A stretch of 64,000 nucleotides of DNA from Paenibacillus sp. SC116 (lineage in GTDB: Bacteria > Bacillota > Bacilli > Paenibacillales > Paenibacillaceae): contig NZ_JANIOF010000001.1 of assembly GCF_024733555.1 (NCBI RefSeq), forward strand, positions 1,095,225 through 1,159,224. The letters are read 5' to 3'. Below the pieces are notes generated by a model, which worked only from the letters and a program-made list of their open reading frames with translations, had not been told where the DNA came from and searched no databases. A program made the position numbers and the translations under genes. Shown here one piece after another: positions 26,917-34,782 of this stretch (the stretch's first letter is position 1; each line of letters starts with the position of its first letter).

Positions 26917-27489
26917 TTATAGCTTTGCCCGCACTCCAAATTGTTCAGTCCACAGTGTAGTATAACTCAATCGCATGGCTCTGATCGCTTGGACAGAAGG
27001 AGGATGTCCATTCCGGACGAACTCATTCAAAATGGATTCGGTTACTTGATTGCGAAGTGTATCCAGTGCGAGAAGGATTTGTTTTTGGCCGCGCTCTTTA
27101 TTTTCAATAACTACTCTTAGTTCCAAGCGGTTAACATTGTCCGTCTCATAGAAACTGAAGTGAAGCCAACGATACAATTCTTCATAAATAATTCTTGGAT
27201 GATGAATACTGGAAGCAACCCGGATGTCCAGCGAAAGTACGCCCGATTTATTCCATTGCACACGACTAATAGGTAATTGAGTAGGCAAAGTTAGCAGCGT
27301 ATCTACAAGCCTATCATCCTTTATATGCGTGATGGGACTAACTGCACTCATTACTGGTGTTACTCTCAGCTCATCGCCATGCAAGCTGCGCTCTGAGGAA
27401 AGAATCCCTAGAACATAAACTACTGTAATGACGCACAATACGTGCAACATCGTTATTCGGAGTGCCTTTTGCCATCTACGCAACCTCAT
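26917..27489 (-). CDS. Unknown protein with N-terminal membrane anchor
   Basis: A 190-residue protein I do not recognise. After a basic start (MRLRRWQKALR) it has one hydrophobic helix (MLHVLCVITVVYVLGIL), then about 155 residues outside the membrane with mixed alpha/beta character (LSLDIRVASSI, NRLELRVVIENKERGQKQI). It lies between mtrB and hepS, a place without a counterpart in B. subtilis. It is separated from mtrB by a terminator and from hepS by 84 nt, so it probably shares the hep/men transcript. Confidence 0.7.
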   Translation of the reverse strand: MRLRRWQKALRITMLHVLCVITVVYVLGILSSERSLHGDELRVTPVMSAVSPITHIKDDRLVDTLLTLPTQLPISRVQWNKSGVLSLDIRVASSIHHPRIIYEELYRWLHFSFYETDNVNRLELRVVIENKERGQKQILLALDTLRNQVTESILNEFVRNGHPPSVQAIRAMRLSYTTLWTEQFGVRAKL

Positions 27490-27575
27490 ACACCCTTTCG
27501 CCTTTCACCAAGTCATCGCAAGATATACTCCCAGTGTCGACGGACGAACTTATGTCCATACCTCATTCTATAATG

Positions 27576-27600
27576 AAAAAAAGCAGGCTATGCCTGCCTT
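27576..27600 (-). terminator. Terminator after mtrB
   Basis: Minus-strand GCAGGC-ATA-GCCTGC followed by seven Ts, starting directly at the mtrB stop. It isolates mtrB from the hep/men genes. Confidence 0.88.
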
Positions 27601-27820
27601 ATTCGTCTTTATCCGTATGAACCGTACCGTGCTTGCTCATAATCATGGCCTTTCCGCGAATTTTAATTGCGGATGTATGATCCGTGAATTGTGCAATGAG
27701 AACCTCATTCTTATCTAATTTTTCAGTGTGATGAAATTTCGTATCTTGTCCTCTCGTCAATCCGATAACCTGTACCCCTTGTTCTTTCGCCTTAATAACA
27801 ATAAAATCCGTTTGGTCCAC
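27599..27820 (-). CDS. mtrB: trp RNA-binding attenuation protein (TRAP)
   Basis: A 73-residue TRAP subunit. RNA-contact residues are conserved in TEKLDKNE (Lys37 equivalent) and SAIKIRG (Lys56 and Arg58 equivalents); tryptophan-binding threonines lie in [12 protein letters not shown]. Eleven subunits form a ring that binds (G/U)AG repeats; the matching site is at 17281-17333. The start is GTG after AAGGAGG. In B. subtilis mtrB follows folE; here it follows hbs and no folE is seen. No anti-TRAP gene is seen in the window. Confidence 0.96.
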   Translation of the reverse strand: MDQTDFIVIKAKEQGVQVIGLTRGQDTKFHHTEKLDKNEVLIAQFTDHTSAIKIRGKAMIMSKHGTVHTDKDE

Positions 27821-27861
27821 GTTAATCCCTCCTTATTGAATAAGTGTAACACATAAAAGTA

Positions 27862-27883
27862 AGCCGTGACATTCGTCACGGCT
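27862..27883 (-). terminator. Hairpin after hbs
   Basis: AGCCGTGAC-GAAT-GTCACGGCT forms a perfect 9-bp stem on the minus strand, followed by TACTTTT. The U-run is interrupted, so some read-through into mtrB is likely. Confidence 0.6.
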
Positions 27884-27909
27884 GAGCAAAGACATTCCTA
27901 TGTAAAAGC

Positions 27910-28182
27910 TTATTTGATGCCTTCCTTCAACGCTTTGCCTGGTTTGAACGCAGGAATCTTGCTAGCAGGAATCTCGATCTCTTCACCCGTTTGCGGATTA
28001 CGGCCCTTACGAGCGGAACGCTCACGAACCTCGAAGTTACCGAAGCCTACCAACTGAACCTTATCGCCCTCTTGCAGAGCAGTAGAAATCGCTTCGAATA
28101 CTGCGTCTACAACTTTTGTTACATCTTTCTTCGAAAGTTCAGTTGACTCAACGACTTCCGTAATCAATTCGGACTTGTTCAT
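27910..28182 (-). CDS. hbs: HU-type DNA-binding protein HBsu
   Basis: A 90-residue HU homologue that bends and compacts DNA. It has the standard N-terminus [20 protein letters not shown], the [20 protein letters not shown] arm base and the beta-arm tip [26 protein letters not shown] precedes the start. It keeps the hbs-mtrB-hepS order of Bacillus, though spoIVA has been moved away by an inserted block. Confidence 0.97.
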   Translation of the reverse strand: MNKSELITEVVESTELSKKDVTKVVDAVFEAISTALQEGDKVQLVGFGNFEVRERSARKGRNPQTGEEIEIPASKIPAFKPGKALKEGIK

Positions 28183-28362
28183 GTATGCTCACCTCCCGAT
28201 TCAAGTATGTGGTTATCCATTGTTTACACTAGTTCCTATAAAAATATACATGAGTATATCCTATACGAAGTCCCTTAGCATGTAATAGTGCATTTGGAAC
28301 AAATTTATAGTAATATACCATCTGATCAATTGCAAGTAGCGATGTGACAGCAATCTTACAAT

Positions 28363-29382
28363 TTACGATGAAGTAGAGCGTCCTCGATTGACAACATAAA
28401 ACGTAATCGAAAGAGCCAACACGAGAACAGTCCCTTTAATAATATCATGTGTGTAGTATTGTAAGTTCATCATCGTCAATCCGTTGACTAACACACCTAT
28501 AAGCAATGCACCAACAAAGGTTCCAAATACATTCGGCTTCCCCGCTCCAAAAACAGAGAAGCCAACAAATACCGCCGCAACCGCCTCCATCAAAAGTGGT
28601 GCGCCAGCATCAATTTCCCCTGTGCCTACTCTTGATGTGAATAAAATACCACCAATTGCAGCGCAAACCCCTGATATGACATACGCTAGTGTCCGAATCC
28701 GATTGACTCGAATGCCCGATAAACGCGCTGCCTCACGATTTCCACCAGTCATGTACAGCTGTCTGCCGAAGCGAGTATAGCGTAATAGTAAATGTGCTGC
28801 CACAATGGCCAACAGCATGAAAAGTACGGGAATAGGGATTGTAAAGCTGCCAATATAGAACTCTCCTTGACCAATCGTCTGGAATGAAGTTGAAATGACT
28901 CCTGGCGCTTTGGAACCGTCAGGAAATAGCATATGGTCATTAATAGAGTAACCTTTCGTATAAGTCTTGTGAATACCTGCAATAATGTACATTACCGCTA
29001 ACGTCGCTAATAGATCGGGAATACGAAATTTAATAATAAATAATGCGTTCAGCAAGCCTACTAATGCACCAATTAAGAGCGGCACTCCGATTACGACGAT
29101 CATCGGCATCTCATACCAAACCATCATCGATGCAGTTACGACGGTCGTAAGCGAAACCGTGGATCCTACTGACAAATCAAATCCATCCACAATAAGCGAA
29201 AAAGTAACCCCCAACGCAATAAAGGTGACGATTGAAATGGACGCCATAATATCCCCAATATTAGATGCCGTCAAAAAATTATCCAGCCGCAGCGAAAAAT
29301 AAACAAACACGCCAATGACTACAAAAATCGCTCCATAGCGGAATAAAAAGTGCAACAGTTTATGTTTGATACCTGCTTCCAT
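28363..29382 (-). CDS. Sugar ABC transporter permease (RbsC-like)
   Basis: A 339-residue membrane protein with 8-10 helices, of the BPD_transp_2/RbsC type used by CUT2 sugar importers. Typical stretches are LIVDGFDLSVGSTVSL (near residue 63), TRFGRQLYMTGGNREAARLS and FGAGKPNVFGTFVGALLIGV. It starts 2 nt after the ATPase gene. With the binding protein and ATPase it forms a full importer; the sugar cannot be told. No sugar kinase or isomerase gene is next to it. Confidence 0.9.
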   Translation of the reverse strand: MEAGIKHKLLHFLFRYGAIFVVIGVFVYFSLRLDNFLTASNIGDIMASISIVTFIALGVTFSLIVDGFDLSVGSTVSLTTVVTASMMVWYEMPMIVVIGVPLLIGALVGLLNALFIIKFRIPDLLATLAVMYIIAGIHKTYTKGYSINDHMLFPDGSKAPGVISTSFQTIGQGEFYIGSFTIPIPVLFMLLAIVAAHLLLRYTRFGRQLYMTGGNREAARLSGIRVNRIRTLAYVISGVCAAIGGILFTSRVGTGEIDAGAPLLMEAVAAVFVGFSVFGAGKPNVFGTFVGALLIGVLVNGLTMMNLQYYTHDIIKGTVLVLALSITFYVVNRGRSTSS

Positions 29383-29384
29383 AC

Positions 29385-30980
29385 TTATAGCTCCCCTTCT
29401 TTGCCGGCGCTAGCGTAGAACAAGAGCTGTTCTTGGGTAGCGGCTTCTCGATCAAATTCTTGAACAATCTTACCGTCACACATCACAAGAATACGATCTG
29501 CAATCCCTATCGCCTCTGCAAATTCGCAAGTAAAGTACAGAATGGCATGTCCCTGCTTCGCTAATCCACCAATAATTTGGAATATATCCTCTTTGGCACC
29601 GACATCAACACCTTTAGTAGGCTCATCAAATACGTATACTTCCGCGCGGGATTTCAACCATTTTCCGATTGCTATCTTTTGTTGATTACCACCACTCAAA
29701 TATTGAACCAGTGTCTGTACAGATGCTGTTTTAATTCGAAGTTTTTCGACTATTTCTGCAGCAATTAGACGCTCTTTTTTACCGTTGATCCACCCGCTCC
29801 AGCTAGATAGTCGGTTTAATACAGGAAGACTTAAATTGGTTTCCACCGATTCATGCACAATAAGCCCTTGTTTGCGTCGCTCTTCGGGTACGAGTACAAT
29901 TCCTCTGGCGATTGCATCTGCAGGCTCCTTAAATCGAACGGATTGTCCTTTGATAGAAATGGAACCCTGTTCAGTCTGGTCTACCCCTGTCAGCAATCTT
30001 GTTGTCTCTGTCTTCCCCGCACCAACGATACCAACCACAGCCACTATCTCACCTTTACGGACCGCAAGATCAACACCACGAACTCTATTACCAGACACGA
30101 GATTTTTCGCTTCCAGCACGACTTCTCCTATCGGTACAACTTCCTTCGCCACCTGCTCTGCAAGCGAGCGTCCAAGCATATGACCGACAACATCCTGAAT
30201 TGATAACCTCGCAACATGATCCGTATGAACCCTTACCCCATCCCTCATAACAGTAATGCGATCGCAAATGGCAAATACCTCAGGCAAACGATGGGATATA
30301 AAAATGACGACCAGCCCTTGTTCTTTCATTAGCTGCATAACAGCAAATAGACGTGCAGCCTCTTCCTGACTAAGTGGTGCTGTAGGTTCATCAAATATAA
30401 CCACTTTGGCCTGCTCCACAAGTGTCCTTGCAATGAGAACCATCTGCTTCTCTGCCAATGAAAGCTCTGATACAAGCTTCGTTAGCGGCAGCTCGACCCC
30501 GAGCTTAGCACATGCAACAGCCGCCTGCCGATGCTGTTGTGCAGGACTGACCCACCACGAAGCTGTGTCTTTCGCCATTTGATCCAGCGTAATATTTTCT
30601 GCGACTGTTAATTGTGGGATAAGGGCTGTATCCACTTCTTGATAGACACAGTAAATTCCCACACTGCGTGCGTCTTTCGGCTCCTCAATTTGCAGTTTCA
30701 TGCCATGGAGCTCGATCTGGCCTGCATCAGAAGGATAGGCGCCAGAGAGCACATTCATAAGCGTACTCTTGCCAGCCCCATTTGCCCCCAATAATGCATG
30801 GATCTCACCACTGTAAGCTTCAAAATCAACCTGCTTTAGTGTCGGTATCCCATTAAAACTCTTTTTTATGCCCACCATGCGTAATAAGGAGCGAGGGATG
30901 TCCCTATCGCACTCGCTGCTTAGCTCCTTATATGCAACAGTGGGAGAAGATTCTGTTGCGCATTGTGTTGATAGCGTCAT
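29385..30980 (-). CDS. Sugar ABC transporter ATP-binding protein (RbsA-like)
   Basis: A 531-residue double ABC ATPase. Domain 1 has LLGANGAGKSTLMNVLSG (Walker A) and signature LSLAEKQMVLIARTL; domain 2 has the altered Walker A VVGIVGAGKTETTRLLTG and signature LSGGNQQKIAIGKWL. Degenerate residues in one site are usual for the RbsA/MglA family. The first 28 residues are an extra tail before LLRMVGIKKSFNGI, so a later start may be used. Located 30 nt after the binding-protein gene. Confidence 0.9.
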   Translation of the reverse strand: MTLSTQCATESSPTVAYKELSSECDRDIPRSLLRMVGIKKSFNGIPTLKQVDFEAYSGEIHALLGANGAGKSTLMNVLSGAYPSDAGQIELHGMKLQIEEPKDARSVGIYCVYQEVDTALIPQLTVAENITLDQMAKDTASWWVSPAQQHRQAAVACAKLGVELPLTKLVSELSLAEKQMVLIARTLVEQAKVVIFDEPTAPLSQEEAARLFAVMQLMKEQGLVVIFISHRLPEVFAICDRITVMRDGVRVHTDHVARLSIQDVVGHMLGRSLAEQVAKEVVPIGEVVLEAKNLVSGNRVRGVDLAVRKGEIVAVVGIVGAGKTETTRLLTGVDQTEQGSISIKGQSVRFKEPADAIARGIVLVPEERRKQGLIVHESVETNLSLPVLNRLSSWSGWINGKKERLIAAEIVEKLRIKTASVQTLVQYLSGGNQQKIAIGKWLKSRAEVYVFDEPTKGVDVGAKEDIFQIIGGLAKQGHAILYFTCEFAEAIGIADRILVMCDGKIVQEFDREAATQEQLLFYASAGKEGEL

Positions 30981-31010
30981 ATAAGCCCCACCTTTGCTGT
31001 ATGTTGGAAC

Positions 31011-32150
31011 TTATTTGTATGTGTACGATTTCATCCATTCTTTCTCACCTTGCTTGCTGCCACTCCACCCTTGTACATACTGTCCAAGTTCATTAGTTGA
31101 TACCTGCTTGTCTTTTGGCAAATCATCACGCTTTACAAATATCGGTTCAAGGACAACACGATCTTCGGTTTGTTCACCGTACAACTTTTGATATAAATAG
31201 CGAACTTGTACGCGGCCAATGTCTTTCGGATCAACAGCTGCCGTGGCAATCCAAGCGCTAGTAGGATCTTGAAGCATTTGCAAATCCTCATCACTCATAT
31301 CAATGCCATACACTTTGATTTCATCACGTCCTGCTTGCTTGATCGCTCGTGAAGCACCTTTAGCAAATTCATCCCAGGCAGCCCAAACTGCCGTAATGTC
31401 ACCCTTATTAGGATACTGCTTCAAGATAGCCTCCATCTTAGCCTGCGTATCCAGTGCTGTACTACTGGATGCGGCACCAAATGCGGCAATTTCTTTAATG
31501 TCCGGATACTTTTTTTGGAAAGCTGCATACGCCGTCTGACGGCGTTCCATTGGAGCAAAGCCAGCTACCCAGATCTTTACGATGTTTCCTTTTCCACCCG
31601 CATCTTCTGCCAACTGCTCCAATGTCAACTCAGCCATTTTCTCATCCCCTTGTTCGAGGACCGTTACACCTGGAATATCTAATAGGGCATCGAAGGCAAC
31701 AACAGGAATATTATTTTCCTGTGCCTTTTTAATCCCTTTTGTCAATGCTTCTGGTGTGCCGTGATCCGTTAAAATGCCATCAAACTTTTGATTCACAGCC
31801 ATATTTACGTAGGTAGCCATTTTAGACTTGTCTCGTTCAGCAACAAAAGTTGTAAGCTCCCCACCGAATCGCTCAACTTCTTCCTTAACGCCTTCAGCAT
31901 ATTGCTGCGAGAATGTCCCTGTATTTAATTCCATAACGAGCGCAATACGCTTGCCTTTAAGGTCTTTATCATTATCAGCTTTCTTTTCTTCTTGATTATT
32001 TGCTGATGTAGTTGTTTGTGTCGTTCCAGCTTCACTGCCGCCTGTCGTCTGCCCTGCTGACTTAATCCCACATGCAGATAAAATGATAGAGAAACATAGA
32101 ATTACAGTGAGCATTCCCCACTTACGTCCTCGTTCCAACGCTTTTCCCAT
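31011..32150 (-). CDS. Sugar-binding lipoprotein of the ABC importer
   Basis: A 379-residue lipoprotein. The signal peptide ends in a lipobox (SIILSACG), followed by a Ser/Thr/Gly-rich linker and a type I periplasmic-binding-protein fold (KRIALVMELNTGTFSQQYAE, IPVVAFDALLDIPGV). This is the RbsB/XylF/YtfQ group. ATG 32150 follows AAGGGGATG. It is the first gene of the importer operon, behind the promoter at 32218-32246. The ligand sugar is unknown. Confidence 0.9.
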   Translation of the reverse strand: MGKALERGRKWGMLTVILCFSIILSACGIKSAGQTTGGSEAGTTQTTTSANNQEEKKADNDKDLKGKRIALVMELNTGTFSQQYAEGVKEEVERFGGELTTFVAERDKSKMATYVNMAVNQKFDGILTDHGTPEALTKGIKKAQENNIPVVAFDALLDIPGVTVLEQGDEKMAELTLEQLAEDAGGKGNIVKIWVAGFAPMERRQTAYAAFQKKYPDIKEIAAFGAASSSTALDTQAKMEAILKQYPNKGDITAVWAAWDEFAKGASRAIKQAGRDEIKVYGIDMSDEDLQMLQDPTSAWIATAAVDPKDIGRVQVRYLYQKLYGEQTEDRVVLEPIFVKRDDLPKDKQVSTNELGQYVQGWSGSKQGEKEWMKSYTYK

Positions 32151-32217
32151 CTCAACATCCCCTTTTGTATAATTAGCGTGCTTATAACCAACATTTACCG
32201 CACAACTATTAGACAAT

Positions 32218-32246
32218 AATATATACGCTATTCCCTAGTATGTAAA
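32218..32246 (-). promoter_or_regulatory. Probable promoter of the sugar ABC operon
   Basis: Minus-strand TTTACA (32246-32241), 17-nt spacer, TATATT (32223-32218). The leader to the lipoprotein start is about 60 nt. No clear catabolite-repression site is seen there. Confidence 0.55.
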
Positions 32247-32290
32247 TCGGTTTTAAGGTATTTCGTTATTTTTCATTCATAATCGCATAA

Positions 32291-32326
32291 AAAAAGGGTG
32301 CTTACCCTCTAAACGGTAAGCAACCC
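32291..32326 (-). terminator. Terminator after the 93-residue protein gene
   Basis: GGGTTGCTTACC pairs with GGTAAGCACCC (one bulge) and is followed by seven Ts on the minus strand, 12 nt past the stop at 32338. Confidence 0.85.
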
Positions 32327-32337
32327 TTGAGTTATAA

Positions 32338-32619
32338 TTATATTGTTTCGCCTGCTTGTTGTGCCGCCTCCAATAGCGTATCGAACAAATCGTCATCTGC
32401 TTCCAATCGTTCATCCAACTTCAACATCTCTTCTTCTCCACCACTATCTGAAGTATAATGAAGACTATAATCCCAATCTTTTCCCCTTTTGCTATACAAC
32501 GTCAACTCATACGGGTGCTGGTAGCCTTCAAGCTTGAAAACAACCGTTCCAAGGTATGCACCTTCCTCATCTGTTTTCATCTTCGCTGACACAATATGTA
32601 CTTCATTTTGCATACTCAT
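32338..32619 (-). CDS. Small acidic protein of unknown function
   Basis: A 93-residue soluble protein, not recognised. It has a beta-rich first half (GTVVFKLEGYQHPYELTLYS) and a strongly acidic second half (GGEEEMLKLDERLEADDDLF). GAGGG lies 7 nt before ATG 32619. It has its own terminator and stands alone beside the sugar transporter. Confidence 0.65.
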   Translation of the reverse strand: MSMQNEVHIVSAKMKTDEEGAYLGTVVFKLEGYQHPYELTLYSKRGKDWDYSLHYTSDSGGEEEMLKLDERLEADDDLFDTLLEAAQQAGETI

Positions 32620-33044
32620 CACAAATCCCTCACTCTTCTTATCCTACTCCCCACAATTAGGGACTTACTATGAGTATACCATTTTCTTATTTAAACTTCA
32701 TGAAAGCCACTTGACAGATACAGGAATTCCCATTAAGTTAATTATCATGGTTATCGAAAAAGATATTAGATCAATAACGAATAGAGGTGACACTATGATC
32801 AATCACTTTAAATCCAGTATTTTAAACTCAAAAAAACGTGTGCTTCCCATCACTGCTCTTAGCACACTATTTAGCCACAAGAAATCAACACAAACAGAAT
32901 CTGTGCGATTTGAGCATTTGACAGTCGCAAGAACTACCATCACATTATACTCTAATCTGAAATGATATTCGGCATTTATCGAAAGTCAGATACGAACCTA
33001 ATATGGAATACATCTTCACGTAAAAAGTCAGTACGAATAAACAC
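32620..33044. other. Region without a firm gene
   Basis: About 425 nt between divergent units. It holds a doubtful 56-codon plus-strand ORF (32795-32965) and two TATCGAAA motifs (around 32752 and 32979) like those flanking the ArsR gene. A TTGACA at 32711-32716 has only a poor -10 at 17 nt (TAAGTT). Nothing else is recognisable. Confidence 0.5.
32795..32965 (+). CDS. Doubtful small ORF (56 aa)
   Basis: A 56-codon frame starting MINHFKSSILNSKKRVLPIT, with AGAGGTGAC 3-6 nt before its ATG. The product is basic, with no recognisable motif or hydrophobic segment. The frame is open far upstream as well, which lowers its weight. It might be a real small protein or the eroded front of a larger gene. 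Confidence 0.3.
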   Translation: MINHFKSSILNSKKRVLPITALSTLFSHKKSTQTESVRFEHLTVARTTITLYSNLK

Positions 33045-33073
33045 TTGACCGCTCCATGGAATGCCATTATATT
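33045..33073 (+). promoter_or_regulatory. Sigma-A promoter of the ArsR-type regulator gene
   Basis: TTGACC (33045-33050), 17-nt spacer, TATATT (33068-33073). A TTCGATAA motif (33087-33098) lies at the likely transcription start, consistent with autorepression. Confidence 0.7.
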
Positions 33074-33086
33074 GTAATGTGTATCA

Positions 33087-33098
33087 ATATTCGATAAT
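33087..33098 (+). promoter_or_regulatory. Operator-like motif at the regulator promoter
   Basis: ATATTCGATAAT overlaps the start point of the regulator promoter. It shares ATATTCGATA with the full palindrome at 34207-34222 behind the same gene, so both are probably bound by the ArsR-type product. Confidence 0.45.
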
Positions 33099-33119
33099 TA
33101 TCTAAAAGGAGATTCGAAC

Positions 33120-34169
33120 TTGGTGAATAACCACACATCGTTCCCATTAAATACAAGCAGCTCCATTACCGTTGAACTATTGGCAGCAATGTTTCGACTC
33201 GCAAATCATGACCAATTGGTTCCGCAGCATCCATCCATGCAACTACACCAAGATAATCAACTCAACCAATATATTCACGAAGCACAGCAAAAGCTTCCAA
33301 AGGAGACTTTGGAACAAATTCAATTGTTTTTCCATCAAGATAATGCCTGTGGCGTATCTGTACTGCCTACTATTATTCAAAACAACATGTCCATTGAAAG
33401 TCTTTTACAATGGATAGAGCAATTGCCGTCCAACGAGCTCTTCCTTCATTTCTTGAACTACAGCTTAGATCCGGAAATCTCTACCGTTTCCGAACTCACT
33501 AAGAGCAATATACTAGAACGGTTAGAACAAACGTCATTACCAGAAAAAGAACGTTGGAAAATGCTCTATTTCTATGCAGATCCTGAACGCATGAAGATCA
33601 AATATCTAGAACTGCTAAACGGTTTCTATGAGCATGTTTTCAAGTTCTGGGAAGATGAGCTTACTGCACGATTAGATCAAAGTTTGCTGCAGCTTAATAA
33701 ACTTATTCAAGAGAACGGTGTTAAGCAGCTGAACAAGGCTTTAAGAACAGAAATCGTCCATGTCACAATGAACGATCTTCCGATTCATGTACTTCCCTCT
33801 TATTTTATGAACACAGCAGCATTCATGTATGATAGCGATGAAGGATTTATATGCTTGCTAGGCATCAATCGACTGGACATGATAAGCAAACACGATATCA
33901 TTCATCAGCAAATTGGTGACTCTCTAAAGGTACTGGCAGATGAGAAGCGGATTCATATTATTCAACTATTGAACCGCGCACCGCGGTATGGACATGAACT
34001 TGCTAAAGAACTAAGCCTTACTAACTCTACAATTTCTCATCATCTCAACGCATTAACGACGACAGGAATTGTAAAAGCTATCCGCCAGGAAAATAAAGTG
34101 TATTACCATGCAGATAAAGAACGTATCGCAGAAGTGCTTCAGCATTTAACGCAGCTGCTAACCGAATAA
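33120..34169 (+). CDS. ArsR-family regulator with large N-terminal domain
   Basis: A 349-residue protein. Residues 1-260 are a helical domain of unknown ligand. Residues 262-349 are an ArsR winged helix (DSLKVLADEKRIHIIQLLNR, then LAKELSLTNSTISHHLNALT as recognition helix, and KAIRQENKVYYHAD as wing). The start is TTG 33120, 8 nt after AAGGAG; a GTG one codon on is possible. No metal-binding CxC pattern is seen in the winged helix. It ends in a terminator and is followed by a truncated MFS transporter, its likely former target. Confidence 0.85.
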   Translation: MVNNHTSFPLNTSSSITVELLAAMFRLANHDQLVPQHPSMQLHQDNQLNQYIHEAQQKLPKETLEQIQLFFHQDNACGVSVLPTIIQNNMSIESLLQWIEQLPSNELFLHFLNYSLDPEISTVSELTKSNILERLEQTSLPEKERWKMLYFYADPERMKIKYLELLNGFYEHVFKFWEDELTARLDQSLLQLNKLIQENGVKQLNKALRTEIVHVTMNDLPIHVLPSYFMNTAAFMYDSDEGFICLLGINRLDMISKHDIIHQQIGDSLKVLADEKRIHIIQLLNRAPRYGHELAKELSLTNSTISHHLNALTTTGIVKAIRQENKVYYHADKERIAEVLQHLTQLLTE

Positions 34170-34197
34170 CACAGCTTCAGCGCTGTGTTATTCTTTC
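34165..34197 (+). terminator. Terminator of the ArsR-type gene
   Basis: AATAACACAGC pairs with GCTGTGTTATT across a 6-nt loop, then CTTTC. The stem begins within the stop codon. Confidence 0.75.
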
Positions 34198-34206
34198 GAA
34201 TTTATA

Positions 34207-34222
34207 TTCGATATTAATCGAA
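34207..34222. promoter_or_regulatory. Palindromic operator TTCGAT-N4-ATCGAA
   Basis: A perfect 6-bp inverted repeat around ATTA, directly before the MFS remnant. The half-site TTCGAT also lies at the promoter of the ArsR-type gene. Confidence 0.55.
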
Positions 34223-34245
34223 AGTTATATTTTATAACGATATAA

Positions 34246-34626
34246 ACCTTCCTACTAGCAATCGGATTAGCAGGAATGACCATTATTCCAAGTGTTATTA
34301 TCACCGTCGCAGCAACTGTTATCTTTTTTACTGGCATCGTATCATACAACATAACAACCGCATCACTAATACAAACACATGTTGAAATAGACTATCAAGG
34401 ACGAGTGAGTACGTTCATTCAATTGGCTTGGATGGGACCTATGCTGCTTATGTCACTTATAATCGGTCAACTGTATCCAGCAGTGTCAATCAACTACTTG
34501 TTTATAGGAACAGGATGTCTCGTATTCCTGCCTGCGATTGCAGTGGCTTATCGTATCGCTAAATTGCAAGCCGACTCTCGTCCACTCTCGATGGCCATGG
34601 AGCAAAACAAGCTGGCACAATCTTGA
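34246..34626 (+). pseudogene. MFS transporter remnant (C-terminal part only)
   Basis: About 125 codons encoding the last four or so helices of a major facilitator (IIPSVIITVAATVIFFTGIV, then FIQLAWMGPMLLMSLIIGQL). The segment DYQGRVSTFIQLAWMG is typical of the loop before a late helix in drug-efflux MFS proteins. The frame opens right after a stop at 34243, with no start or ribosome site of its own; the first 250-300 residues are missing. The upstream palindrome and short AT-rich stretch remain, as if an internal deletion removed the front of the gene. Confidence 0.8.
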
Positions 34627-34697
34627 TGAGAAAACTTCTATCGAAGTCCGTTGAGACAAGCGAACACATGAAAAAATTGTTTTTGTCATAAACAAAC

Positions 34698-34751
34698 ACC
34701 CCCTTCTTTTATGGAGGCTCTCGAATGAGCTATCTTCCATATGAAGGGGGT
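34698..34751 (-). terminator. Terminator after spoIVA
   Basis: ACCCCCTTC and TATGGA pair with TCCATA and GAAGGGGGT in an interrupted stem. On the minus strand it is followed by GTTTGTTT. It lies 32 nt past the spoIVA stop. Confidence 0.7.
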
Positions 34752-34782
34752 TACTTATTTAGAACATGAATCGTTAACGAGG

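Noticed and set aside
32534-32794. Upstream part of a 143-codon plus-strand frame ending at 32965
   Set aside because: It overlaps the opposite-strand acidic protein gene and has no start signal; only the last 56 codons have a ribosome site.
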